64,000 bases of DNA from Clostridia bacterium. GTDB lineage: Bacteria; Bacillota; Clostridia; Christensenellales; Aristaeellaceae. The stretch lies in assembly GCA_017534885.1 (NCBI GenBank), contig JAFXVR010000051.1, positions 1-64,000 on the forward strand. The letters are read 5' to 3'. The position numbers and the translations under genes were made by a program. Each line of letters starts with the position of its first letter. Position 1 is the first letter of the stretch. The notes beneath the pieces are model-generated. The model was not told the DNA's origin. It ran no database searches and was given only the letters and a program-made list of their open reading frames with translations. This document shows positions 47,901-56,970 of the stretch, piece by piece.

Positions 47901-50273
47901 TCAGTAGCTCAGGCCGAAGCCGGAGACGTAGTAGTTGCCGTCGGCGTCCTGATAGGCATAGCTGCCGCCCTTGACACCCGCCAGGATCTCGGGATCGATG
48001 TACTGATCCTTGTCATAGCCGGGCACGTCGTTGGGGGAAGCGCAGAGCTCGGCCACGGTGCCGTCTTCCAGAGTGACGCCGTAGGTCAGGGCGATGACTT
48101 CCTCGCAGGAGACCATGGTCACGGCCAGCTTGCCGGTGGGGTTGAACGCGCCGACGATCACGTCCACCTGAGCCTTCTGGGCGTTGGCCAGGGAGGCGCC
48201 GGAGGTGGTGTACTGGGCCAGCAGCGCGTCGCAGTAGGGCTCCAGGTTGGTCAGGATCCAGGGAGAGGTGCACACGATGGTGGCCACGACCTTGCCGCCG
48301 TTGGCGTGCACGGTATCGGCGGCCTTGATCATCTTCTTCACGTCGGCGAGGGTGGTCACTTCGATCTTTTCACCGGTCTTGTTCTGGGAGGCCGTAACGC
48401 CCTGGCCGAAGCCGCCTTCGCCGCCGGACCGTTCGCGCTCGTCCACTTCGTAATCTTCCACCAGGCTCAGAATGCCTTCAGCGTCCGTGCCGTTGGTGGA
48501 GGTGGTCGCCTTGGGAGCCACATAGAAGTAGGCAACCTCCGCTTCGGCGGCCTTGCTGACGATCTCGAAGCCCTGGGCCTTGAAGAGCGCGGTCATGGCT
48601 TCCACGGTGGCTTCGTCTTCACCGGTGCCGGTGTAGGAGGCGATGAAGAGCTTGGTGCCCGCGTTGGCCGCCAGAGGCAGGGCCTGATTGCTGTTCTTCA
48701 TCAGCACCACGGCCTTCTGGTGCAGGGCGTAAGCCTGGGCGGAAGCGGTCTCGAGGTTGGTGGCGCGGACTTCGTCAGCCTTGTTGTAGTCCAGGTAGGG
48801 GTTGTCGAAGCGGCCCTGCTCAAAGATGGAGGTGGCGCGGTTGATGTTGGCGCGGTCCAGGTCTTCCTTGGCCAGGATGCCGTTTTCCACCGCCTCGATC
48901 ACCAGGTCGGTGCGCAGGCCGGAGCCGATGGCGTCGCTGCCGGCAGAAATCAGCAGGGCGTAGCGCTCGGTCAGGCTCATCTCTTCCACGCCGAAGGTCT
49001 GGCCGGTGACGATGCCGGAGTCGGTGTTGACATAGCCGTCAAAGCCCATGACCTCGCGCAGCAGGGTGGTGATGATTTCCTTGTTGTAGGCGGAGCCGAG
49101 CTGGTTGACCTGCACCTCGTGGCCGCGATAGGTCTGCACGGCGGAGCGGTCGTCAGCGGCGTCACGGGAATAGCAGGGCATGATGGAGCCGCACTTGGCG
49201 TCGATGGCGGCCTGGAAAGCAACCAGCTGGTACTTTTCCAGGGAGCCGGGGGTGGGATAGAGACGCCACTGGCCCTGGGCGGTGTGGGACTCAAAGCCGT
49301 TTTCGGCGGCGCCGTCACCGGGGAAGTGCTTCACGGAGAGGGCCACAGCGCCGGGCTTCAGGCCGTCGGTGCCCATGTGATAGCCGTCCACCAGGGCGGT
49401 GATGATGCCCGCGGTCACTTCGGGGCGCTCGCTGAAGGTCTCAAAGTTGCGGGGCCAGCGGGGATCGGTCACCAGGTCGACCTGGGGGCCGTACATGGCG
49501 TTGATGCCCTGGGCGACCCACATCTGGCGGTCCACCTCGGCGTATTCGCGGATGGCGTCATAGTTGCCGTCGCCCATCACCGCGGCGGCCAGGCCCTGGG
49601 AATCCGGGAAGCCGGCGGAGATCGGGTTGGAGATGATGGTCATGGGGATGGAGGGCACGCCGCGCACAGCCCCGTCCGCCTCAGCCATCTCGGTCACCAC
49701 GTTGTTGTACAGGGCCACGGTGGAGGCGTCGAAGTTCAGGCCGCCGCGGTACACGCCGGCGCGAACCTTCTGGGTGTTGATGACGAAGGAGTCGAGGCCC
49801 GCAAAGCCAGCGGCGTAGGCGTTCTTGGACTCCTCGCCCTCGGCGAGAATGGTCACGACGGCGGCGGGATTGATGGTGCCGTCCTCATTCTTGACCATAG
49901 CGAGCTTGGGCGCGTTGGGGGTGATGGCCAGGGCGTTGAACAGGAAGCCCGCCTGATCCACCAGCTCCATCTTGCTGACCAGATCAGCCGCGCGCTCCTT
50001 GGCGTCCAGGCGCCAGTCCTCGCAGGGATCCAGTTCCTTGTTGTTGTTCAGATCCTTGAAGTACAGGCCGTCCTTCACGATCACGCCCACGGTGGTCACA
50101 CCGATGGTCGGGCCGTTCTCGTTCTGGTAGAACACGGGTTCCATGTAGGTGACGGTGGGGTCGACCTCAGCGGGGTCATAGGGGGCGGGAATGTAGCTGT
50201 CCTCCGCGAAGGCGGCGGGAACCAGACTCAGCACGAGGGCCAGAGCCAGGACCAGGCTGACGATTCTCTTCAT
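47901..50273 (-). CDS. Secreted GH3 glycoside hydrolase
   Basis: The 790-residue protein has a signal peptide (1-23, ending AFAED) and a GH3 barrel with ALSVKHFPGDGAAE and the nucleophile region GFDGYVNTDSGI (Asp418), followed by the second alpha/beta domain with VVLMKNSNQALPL. The residue after the nucleophile is serine, where tryptophan is usual, so substrate range may be non-standard. The start (50271-50273 complement) has GGAGGAGA upstream. It has its own promoter, though it follows the hexuronate operon. Confidence 0.88.
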   Translation of the reverse strand: MKRIVSLVLALALVLSLVPAAFAEDSYIPAPYDPAEVDPTVTYMEPVFYQNENGPTIGVTTVGVIVKDGLYFKDLNNNKELDPCEDWRLDAKERAADLVSKMELVDQAGFLFNALAITPNAPKLAMVKNEDGTINPAAVVTILAEGEESKNAYAAGFAGLDSFVINTQKVRAGVYRGGLNFDASTVALYNNVVTEMAEADGAVRGVPSIPMTIISNPISAGFPDSQGLAAAVMGDGNYDAIREYAEVDRQMWVAQGINAMYGPQVDLVTDPRWPRNFETFSERPEVTAGIITALVDGYHMGTDGLKPGAVALSVKHFPGDGAAENGFESHTAQGQWRLYPTPGSLEKYQLVAFQAAIDAKCGSIMPCYSRDAADDRSAVQTYRGHEVQVNQLGSAYNKEIITTLLREVMGFDGYVNTDSGIVTGQTFGVEEMSLTERYALLISAGSDAIGSGLRTDLVIEAVENGILAKEDLDRANINRATSIFEQGRFDNPYLDYNKADEVRATNLETASAQAYALHQKAVVLMKNSNQALPLAANAGTKLFIASYTGTGEDEATVEAMTALFKAQGFEIVSKAAEAEVAYFYVAPKATTSTNGTDAEGILSLVEDYEVDERERSGGEGGFGQGVTASQNKTGEKIEVTTLADVKKMIKAADTVHANGGKVVATIVCTSPWILTNLEPYCDALLAQYTTSGASLANAQKAQVDVIVGAFNPTGKLAVTMVSCEEVIALTYGVTLEDGTVAELCASPNDVPGYDKDQYIDPEILAGVKGGSYAYQDADGNYYVSGFGLSY

Positions 50274-50343
50274 AGACTTGTCTCCTCCTGATGATCGTTT
50301 GCCGGACGGCCGCTTGACCCGGCTGACCGGCGGGTTCATCCTG

Positions 50344-50372
50344 ATTATAGCATAGCCCGTATCGGGGGAAAA
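50344..50372 (-). promoter_or_regulatory. Promoter of the secreted GH3 gene
   Basis: On the minus strand TATAAT (50344-50349) is 17 bp from a weak TTTTCC (50367-50372). A hairpin with arms CATTCACG and CGTGAATG (50422-50449) separates it from the upstream gene. Confidence 0.5.
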
Positions 50373-50460
50373 GCGGTTTGGCATGAATGGCCCCGGAAGC
50401 GGCGCAAAGCACCTTCAAGCCCATTCACGACAGATTGTCAGCGTGAATGTCCTTCCCGGC

Positions 50461-51138
50461 TCACTCGGCGCGCACGAAGATGAAGGCGAAGGCCACGTCG
50501 CCGTCCTTCTTGACCATGTTGTCCTCGCTGTAGCACACGATCAGCTGACCGGCCTCGTTCATACCCATGTACTTCATGTTCTCATCGGAAATGGCCTCGT
50601 TTTCCACGCCGGTCACCTGGCAGAAATACAGGCTCTTCTCATCGGCGGAAACCTTGCTCAGCTTGCCCACGCCCTTGGAGGTGTAGGAGCCTCCTTCGGT
50701 CCAGCCGGTCCACTCCTCATCCTTGGTGTAATCCCAGCCGTCCCAGGGCAGCTTCAGCTTCGCTTCGTCCTCGGTGATGGAAGCGTCGAAGGTCACAACG
50801 GCCTCGATGTCATACACATGGGTGTGGATATAGGCGGCCTGGTCCACCATCACGCCCGCGTCGGAGCCGGTGGCGCTGCCGTCCAGCACGGCCTTCACGC
50901 TCATGGTCGCGGCCTTCTCGGGCACGGCGATGAGGCCGGTGGTCTCAATGCCGTTCTCCTCGGCAAAGTCCTCGCCGATGTAGGCGGCGGCCAGGACCCA
51001 CTCGCCCTCCCAGTCGGTGACGGGGGCTTTCCGGTTGAAGGTCATCACTTCTTCGGGGTCAGCTTCCAGGATGCCCTCGGCGAAAGCGCAGGACAGCAGC
51101 AGGACGGCGGCCAGGAGCAGAGACAGGAACTTTTTCAT
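50461..51138 (-). CDS. Secreted protein of unknown function
   Basis: The 225-residue protein has a signal peptide (1-22; LLLSCAFAE could also be a lipobox). The mature part is acidic and rich in beta-strand patterns: TDWEGEWVLAAAYIGEDF, AEEVM-like acidic stretches, and LIVCYSEDNMVKKDG at the end, resembling lipocalin-like domains seen in clostridial secreted proteins (an opening G/E-x-W and a closing beta strand with y-x-R). The family is not certain. It lies 59 bp after the SDR gene at the end of the hexuronate operon. Confidence 0.72.
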   Translation of the reverse strand: MKKFLSLLLAAVLLLSCAFAEGILEADPEEVMTFNRKAPVTDWEGEWVLAAAYIGEDFAEENGIETTGLIAVPEKAATMSVKAVLDGSATGSDAGVMVDQAAYIHTHVYDIEAVVTFDASITEDEAKLKLPWDGWDYTKDEEWTGWTEGGSYTSKGVGKLSKVSADEKSLYFCQVTGVENEAISDENMKYMGMNEAGQLIVCYSEDNMVKKDGDVAFAFIFVRAE

Positions 51139-51197
51139 CGGGAACACCTTTCCTTTCTTTTATCCCGGAATTCCCTTGAATGGAATCCCGGTATTGA

Positions 51198-52040
51198 TTA
51201 CACGCCGGAGTAGGCGGCAAAGCCGCAGTCGATGGGCAGCACCACGCCGGTGATGGCGGAGGCGGCCCTGTCGTCGGTCAGGAAGAACACGCCGCCCAGC
51301 AGCTCCTCGGAGTCCACAAAGCGTCCCATGGGCGTGCCGTTCAGGATCTTGGCGGAGCGCGCGGTGGGCGTGCCGTCCGGGTTGAAGAGCAGGGCGCGGT
51401 TCTGGTTGCTCACCAGGAAGCCGGGGGCGATGGCGTTGGCCCGGATGCCGCTGCCCGCGAAGTGGGTGGCCAGCCACTGGGTGAAGTTCGAGATGGCGGC
51501 CTTCGCGCCGGAATAGGCGGGAATCTTGGTCAGCGGGATGTAGGCGTTCATGGAGGAGATGTTCAGGATGCAGCCGTGCTTCCTGGCCACCATGTCCTTC
51601 ACGAAGACCTGGGTGGGCAGCAGGGTGCCCTGGAAGTTCAGCTTGAACACAAAGTCGACCCCGCTGGCGTCCAGGTCGAAGAAGGTCTTCTGGCCCTCCC
51701 TGGCCTCATGCTGGTACTCGTTGTCGGTGGTCGCCCGGGGATTGTTGCCGCCCGCGCCGTTGACCAGGATGTCGCAGGGGCCCAGATTGGCCAGCACCTG
51801 CTGATGCACCGCTTCGAGGGCTTCCGCGTCCAGCACGTTGGCCTTGTAGCCCTCACAGGTATAGCCCTGGGCCTTCAGGTCGTCCGCCAGCTTTTTGACG
51901 GCTTCCTCGTTCAGGTCCAGCGCCGCCACCTTCGCGCCGGCCTGGGCATAGGCCCGCGCCATGTCGCCGCAGAGCACGCCGCCCGCGCCGGTGACCACCA
52001 CCACCTTGCCGGTGAAGTCCACATTCAGGGGAAGATTCAT
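51198..52040 (-). CDS. SDR oxidoreductase, probable D-mannonate oxidoreductase
   Basis: The 280-residue protein has the Rossmann motif VVVTGAGGVLCGDMA, the catalytic SSMNAYIPLTKIPAYSGAKAA (Ser and YxxxK; key residues S, Y, K) and PGFLV. The G-G-V-L-C variant of the glycine motif recalls the UxuB/YjmF-type D-mannonate oxidoreductases of Gram-positives, which reduce fructuronate to mannonate. The operon context (GPH symporter, KDG kinase, KDPG aldolase) supports hexuronate use. Confidence 0.8.
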   Translation of the reverse strand: MNLPLNVDFTGKVVVVTGAGGVLCGDMARAYAQAGAKVAALDLNEEAVKKLADDLKAQGYTCEGYKANVLDAEALEAVHQQVLANLGPCDILVNGAGGNNPRATTDNEYQHEAREGQKTFFDLDASGVDFVFKLNFQGTLLPTQVFVKDMVARKHGCILNISSMNAYIPLTKIPAYSGAKAAISNFTQWLATHFAGSGIRANAIAPGFLVSNQNRALLFNPDGTPTARSAKILNGTPMGRFVDSEELLGGVFFLTDDRAASAITGVVLPIDCGFAAYSGV

Positions 52041-52081
52041 GGGGTGCCACTCCTTTCCAATTCAGGTGTGATTCAGTCACT

Positions 52082-53668
52082 TCAGTCCTTGCCGGGCCAC
52101 TTCTCCATGGCCTCCTCGATGGTCATGCCTTCCGCGATGCCCTGCTTCCGGGCTGCGTTGACTTCCTGGATCTCCTTCACTTTCTGTCCGTCCAGCTTGT
52201 AGCCCTTCATGGCAATCAGTGTCGCACCCCACGCAATCATAGGGATCAGACAGAAGAGAATGATAACAACCCAGTTCATACCCTCTGCATATGGTGTTTG
52301 TTTGGTTGGCAGTTCATGGATATTGATAGCCAACAGCACCAAGGATACAACCGTTGCGGAGAGGGAGGAAACCAGTTTGTCAACCAAGGAGAACAGAGTG
52401 CCGATAATACCAGGAATAAACTTGCCGGAGCGGTAGGTTTCATAATCAGCACAGTCAGCAACCATGGGAATCGGCATATCTGCCGTCGCATAATATGCTC
52501 CGTAACCGACACCGAACAGGATAATGAAGAAGATGGTGTACAGATTGATGGAGACCTTGCCGTTATCCATCAGGATGAGATTGCGTTCAGGTGTGTTGAA
52601 TTTCCAAAGAAGCAACATGACGAGCACACCGATGTAACATACGAAGGCAACGGCAACATAAGTCATAAGCGATTTCTTCTGACCGTGCTTCTGGGATGTT
52701 CTCACGGTGAGAATAAAGAACGGAACTGCGAATACGTAGCCAAGCACCATCATGGGGAGATACAGCCCGTCGTACCGGTTAAGACTGATAACTTCACCCA
52801 TTTCGTTTGTGCCAAGTCCGAACTGAGTCATGCATCCATAGAGCATGCACAGCACCGTCACATTTGTGGCGATGGCCAACGCCAGCTTGCAACCGCCGCC
52901 CGCGATCATCAGACGCTGAAGTGGTTTGTTGGATTTGATGATCTGGATGTATTCAGAAACCTTGACAGGTTCCTGCTTTCCGCCGATACCGAAATACTTC
53001 TCGTTATCCTTTTCCCTGATGCCAATGATAGAGAGAATGGTGAGCAGCACAGACAATGCTATTCCGATGGGTGTCATAATGACGAACCAGGTAGCATTGT
53101 AATCACCAGCAATTCCGTTGCTCGCCACAATGGGAGCAAGAGCCTGCATGACACCCATACCAGCCAGAGAGCCGATCGTGTTGAAGATGGTGAACAGAGG
53201 CCGCTGCTTCGGATCGTTCGTCAGAACCGGCTGAGCAGCACGGGTTACAGATGTTTGGAAAGTGTAGCCGATCACCCAGATGGCATACAGAAGAATAAAG
53301 GCCACGTAGCGCAGAGCCACGGCTTCAGCGGGAATCATGGGAGTGACGACGTACAGGAGGGTGACGGATACAGCCATGATGGCATTGCCGATCACCATGA
53401 AAGGGCGGAATTTGCCGAATTTCGTGCTTGTCTTGTCCATCAGTGCGCCGATGATCGGATCAGTGATGGCGTCGAATACGCGCATGCCGGTGACCATAAA
53501 GGATGCGAAGACCATCGCCAGGCCAAGCACCTTGTTGCCGAATGTGGCAATATAGGTCAGGATCAGCACGAAGTACACATTCGTGGCGCCGTTGTTCAGG
53601 GGGAACAGCGCCAGCTGGTACATTTTCGCGCGGTTCACTCCGGCGGGAGCGGCGGATGCCTTTGTCAT
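52082..53668 (-). CDS. GPH-family glycoside/hexuronide:cation symporter
   Basis: The 528-residue MFS-type transporter has twelve helices and GPH features: NNGATNVYFVLILTYIAT, MRVFDAITDPIIGALMDKT (the RxxDxxxDPxxG motif) and RSGKFIPGIIGTLF. Such transporters bring in glucuronides, melibiose or pentosides with Na+ or H+. Base composition is odd: positions 52261-52320 have 26 G or C in 60, while 54061-54120 in the next gene have 40 in 60. The two ends of the gene look G+C-rich again. Confidence 0.9.
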   Translation of the reverse strand: MTKASAAPAGVNRAKMYQLALFPLNNGATNVYFVLILTYIATFGNKVLGLAMVFASFMVTGMRVFDAITDPIIGALMDKTSTKFGKFRPFMVIGNAIMAVSVTLLYVVTPMIPAEAVALRYVAFILLYAIWVIGYTFQTSVTRAAQPVLTNDPKQRPLFTIFNTIGSLAGMGVMQALAPIVASNGIAGDYNATWFVIMTPIGIALSVLLTILSIIGIREKDNEKYFGIGGKQEPVKVSEYIQIIKSNKPLQRLMIAGGGCKLALAIATNVTVLCMLYGCMTQFGLGTNEMGEVISLNRYDGLYLPMMVLGYVFAVPFFILTVRTSQKHGQKKSLMTYVAVAFVCYIGVLVMLLLWKFNTPERNLILMDNGKVSINLYTIFFIILFGVGYGAYYATADMPIPMVADCADYETYRSGKFIPGIIGTLFSLVDKLVSSLSATVVSLVLLAINIHELPTKQTPYAEGMNWVVIILFCLIPMIAWGATLIAMKGYKLDGQKVKEIQEVNAARKQGIAEGMTIEEAMEKWPGKD

Positions 53669-53681
53669 GGGGGATTCCTCC

Positions 53682-55616
53682 TCATTTCGTCCAGTTCGCG
53701 CCTTTATCGCCGGTGTCCTTCAGCGTGTAGGCGGGATTCGGCTTGTCGACGTGCCTGAACACCGCTTCATCGCTGCATTCCGCGCTGGTGATCCGGATCC
53801 GGGCGGTCTCGTCGAGGGGTACGGTGAAGGTGAACACGTACCGGCCGTACTGGGTCTCCTTCTTCTGGCCGTTCAGGTACAGGGTCACCTCGTTCTGGTT
53901 GGAATACACATTGACCGTGATGCTCTTCTCTGTCCGGTCCGCGTAGCGCTTGGAGCAGATGTGCACGAAGGGCTCCCTGCTCCAGTAGGCCTTGTAGAGG
54001 TAGAAGCTGTCCTTTTTGGTCTTCCGGTCGAAGGTGATCAGGCCCTTGTGGTTCATGCCCGGCTCGCCGCCCTGGTCGCGGGCGTCGGCGGCAAAGTCGA
54101 ACATATTCCACACGTGGGTTGCCCACATGTAGGGATTGCGCTCAAAGCACTTGAGCAGGTATTCGTGGTAGATGGCCTGGTATTCCTCGGTGTGGTCGCC
54201 CCGGCGCGGATGGGAGGAATGCAGGTTGGGCATGCCCTCGCAGCCGTACTCCGAGTAGCCCAGGCAGCGGCCCGGATAGACCAGGTGGAAGAAGCGCATC
54301 CACACGTCGTTCAGCCACAGGCCCGGCACGTACCAGCCCAGGTAGAGGTTCCAGCTGACCACGTCGGTGATGTGCGCCACCTTGTTGAAGGGGCCGCACA
54401 TGGCGTAGCAGGCCAAGGTGGTGAAGCGGGTCTTGTCCATCTCGTGCACCAGGTCGTTGAGCACCCGGTGGTTGTCCAGCATGTCCGCCTTGTCCCTGGT
54501 GGAGATGGTGATCTCGTTGCTCACGCCCCAGCAGACGATGGAGGCGTGATTGTAATTCTGCACAATCAGTTCCTTCATCTGGCTGATGGTGTTCTCCCGG
54601 CCGTTGGGCATGTGCTCGGAGATGTAGGGGATCTCCGCCCACACCACCATGCCCCGCTCATCGCACAGATCATAGAAGTACTGGTCGTGCTGGTAGTGGG
54701 CCAGGCGGATGGTGTTCGCGCCCACCTCGCAGATCAGGTTCATGTCCTCCAGGTGCATTGCCGGGGTGAGGGCATTGCCCACGCCCCTCCTGTCCTGATG
54801 GCGGCTGACGCCCCGCAGGGGATAGCTCTTGCCGTTGAGGTAGAAGCCCGTCTTGGGGTGGTAGTGGAAGTCCCGCACGCCGAAGCGGCTGGAGACTTCG
54901 TCCACCGGCTTCCCGTCCACGGTCAGGGTGGCCACGGCGGTGTACAGATAGGGGCTTTCCAGGCCGTTCCACAGGTGGACGTTTGGGATGTCCAGGCGCA
55001 GCTCCTTCCCCTCGCCTTGGGTCACCTGCTTCCCTTCCGCGTCCAGGATGCGGACGGATACGGCGCCCTCCTCGCAGTTCGTCCAGGTCCTGATCTCGAT
55101 GTCGCCCCGCTCATAGCCCTCGCAGGGCTTGGCGGTGATCTGAATGCCCGGGCCGGCGAAGTGATCCATCTCGAAGTGCTTCTTGTTCACCACGATCAGG
55201 TACACATCCCGGTAGATGCCGCCGTAGAAGGTAAAGTCCGCCTTCTGGGGGTACACCCGGTCGTTCACGCCGTTGTCCGCGATCACCACCAGGGTGTTCT
55301 CCTTCTCCCGCAGCAGGCCGGTCACATCCTTGCGGAAGGTGGAGTACCCGCCGTCGTGATGGATGCACTTGCTGCCGTTCAGGGAGACGTCCGCGGTGGC
55401 GTTCACGCCCCGGAATTCCAGGTACACGCATTCCGTCTCCGGGTCATAGGCGGGGGTGTCAAAGACTTTGGTGTACACGCAGCTCCCCCGCCAGTAGTCG
55501 TTGCCGCCGTCCTGTCCGTCCACGGCGTTCCAGGTGTGCGGCAGATCCACGGGCAGGGGCTGTTTGCCCGGAAACTGGAAGCTCCAGGTTTTGTTGATGT
55601 TAATGAATTTCCTCAA
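53682..55616 (-). CDS. GH2 beta-galactosidase/beta-glucuronidase
   Basis: The 644-residue protein has the GH2 order: sugar-binding N-terminal domain (VDLPHTWNAVDGQDGGNDYW), immunoglobulin-like domain (RFGVRDFHYHPKTGFYLNGK), then a barrel with LRGVSRHQDRRGVG, the acid/base Glu in WGVSNEIT and the nucleophile Glu in LGYSEYGCEG. An N-x-K motif (GMNHKGL) is present near the end, as in glucuronidases, but similar text occurs in some beta-galactosidases. There is no signal peptide. Context favours a hexuronide. Confidence 0.85.
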   Translation of the reverse strand: MRKFININKTWSFQFPGKQPLPVDLPHTWNAVDGQDGGNDYWRGSCVYTKVFDTPAYDPETECVYLEFRGVNATADVSLNGSKCIHHDGGYSTFRKDVTGLLREKENTLVVIADNGVNDRVYPQKADFTFYGGIYRDVYLIVVNKKHFEMDHFAGPGIQITAKPCEGYERGDIEIRTWTNCEEGAVSVRILDAEGKQVTQGEGKELRLDIPNVHLWNGLESPYLYTAVATLTVDGKPVDEVSSRFGVRDFHYHPKTGFYLNGKSYPLRGVSRHQDRRGVGNALTPAMHLEDMNLICEVGANTIRLAHYQHDQYFYDLCDERGMVVWAEIPYISEHMPNGRENTISQMKELIVQNYNHASIVCWGVSNEITISTRDKADMLDNHRVLNDLVHEMDKTRFTTLACYAMCGPFNKVAHITDVVSWNLYLGWYVPGLWLNDVWMRFFHLVYPGRCLGYSEYGCEGMPNLHSSHPRRGDHTEEYQAIYHEYLLKCFERNPYMWATHVWNMFDFAADARDQGGEPGMNHKGLITFDRKTKKDSFYLYKAYWSREPFVHICSKRYADRTEKSITVNVYSNQNEVTLYLNGQKKETQYGRYVFTFTVPLDETARIRITSAECSDEAVFRHVDKPNPAYTLKDTGDKGANWTK

Positions 55617-55653
55617 AAGCCTCTCCCCCCTTTATCTCAGTATGGGTTAATCC

Positions 55654-56955
55654 TTAGAGCACCTGTTCCGCCTGGGCGGCGGCCTCCGTCCACTCCACCA
55701 CGGGAATGTCCGGGTAATCCGTGAATACGGGCATGGGCAGCGACTGCATGTATTCATGCATGGCTTCCGCCACCCGCTTGCCGTTGGCCACGGCCTCCAC
55801 CACCGTGCGCGCCCCGCTGGCGGCGTCGCCCGCGGCGAACACCCCGGGGCGGCTGGTGTGGCCGTCCTCGTCCACGGTCAGCAGACCCTTGTTGGTGGTG
55901 TCAATGCCCCTGGTGGAGGCGATCAGGTTGCTCTCCGCGCCCTGGCTCACGGCGATGATCACGCCGGTGCAGGGATAGAGCTTTTCCGTGCCGGCCACCG
56001 GCCTGATCCGGCCCTCGGCGTCCGTCTGGCTGTCCGAGAGTACCACGCCGTCGCTGCGGATCTCCACGGTACATTTGTTCAGGATGAATTCCACGCCCTC
56101 CAGCCTGGCATAGCTGGATTCATACTGGCTGGCGGTGAGCGTGTCGGTGAGGTTGACGCAGGTGACGAAGCGCGCGCCCTTGCGCACCGCCGTGCGGGCG
56201 CAGTCCATGGCGCTGTTGCCGGTGCCGATCACCATGATCCTCTCCCCCAGGCGGAAGGCGTCCGGGCTGGCCAGGTAATTAATGGCATAGGTCACGTGGC
56301 CCAGGCTTTCCCCGCGGATGTTCAGCCGGTTCGGCTTCCACAGGCCCGCGCCCACGAACACGCCCTGGTACCCGTCCCGGAACAGGTCATCGATGGTGAT
56401 GGCGCTGCCGATGTAGGTGTTGGGGCGGAACTGGATGCCCTTGAGCTCCAGGTGCCGGTAGGCCAGATCGTCCAGCACGGAATCCGGCAGGCGGAAATCG
56501 GGGATGCCGTAGCGCAGCACGCCGCCGATCTTGTCCCGCCCGTCGAAGATGGTCACCCCGTAGCCGTACCGGGCCAGGATGATGGCGATGGTGAGGCCGG
56601 CAGGGCCCGCGCCGATCACGGCGGCCTTCCGTCCGTTGGAGGGAGCGGGGCCCTTGACCATCTGGTTGGCATAGGTGGTGGAGATGTAGTTCTCGATGAC
56701 CGAGAAGTGAATGGGCGTTTCCTTGATGCCCCGCACGCAATGCCCCTCGCACTGCTTTTCATGGTTGCACACCAGGGAGCACACCGTCGTCAGGGGATTG
56801 TTTTCAAACAGCATCCAGCCCGCGTCGTTCAGCTTTCCCTCTTTCAGCAGCCGGATGACCTCGGGGATATTGGTATGGATGGGACAGCCCTCCCGGCAGC
56901 GGGGTTTCCGGCACTGCAGGCAGCGGCTGGCCTCCTCCATCACGTGCAAAGCCAT
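55654..56955 (-). CDS. GltD-like FAD/NAD(P) oxidoreductase with Fe-S domain
   Basis: The 433-residue protein starts with an Fe-S domain (CLQCRKPRCREGCPIHTNIP; CSLVCNHEKQCEGHC) as in glutamate synthase small subunits. It has an FAD site (AAVIGAGPAGLTIA) and an NAD(P) site (IMVIGTGNSAMDCARTA), and ends with GVFAAGDAASGARTVVEA. No large glutamate synthase gene lies beside it, so it probably supplies electrons or NADPH for another partner. It is in the hexuronate operon, 15 bp from the phosphofructokinase gene. Confidence 0.87.
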   Translation of the reverse strand: MALHVMEEASRCLQCRKPRCREGCPIHTNIPEVIRLLKEGKLNDAGWMLFENNPLTTVCSLVCNHEKQCEGHCVRGIKETPIHFSVIENYISTTYANQMVKGPAPSNGRKAAVIGAGPAGLTIAIILARYGYGVTIFDGRDKIGGVLRYGIPDFRLPDSVLDDLAYRHLELKGIQFRPNTYIGSAITIDDLFRDGYQGVFVGAGLWKPNRLNIRGESLGHVTYAINYLASPDAFRLGERIMVIGTGNSAMDCARTAVRKGARFVTCVNLTDTLTASQYESSYARLEGVEFILNKCTVEIRSDGVVLSDSQTDAEGRIRPVAGTEKLYPCTGVIIAVSQGAESNLIASTRGIDTTNKGLLTVDEDGHTSRPGVFAAGDAASGARTVVEAVANGKRVAEAMHEYMQSLPMPVFTDYPDIPVVEWTEAAAQAEQVL

Positions 56956-56970
56956 CGCAAAGCCCTCCTG

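Noticed and set aside
47868..50291. Very long open frame on the strand opposite the secreted GH3 gene; similar long frames lie opposite other genes (24816-25931, 33862-36021, 55756-58323, 60921-63689)
   Set aside because: These are side effects of G+C-rich codon use. They have no ribosome binding sites, give low-complexity products rich in Gly, His and Val, and face genes with clear family motifs.
53682..55616. Definite beta-glucuronidase
   Set aside because: The N-x-K motif and operon context support it, but similar sequence is present in some GH2 beta-galactosidases, so the call is left open.
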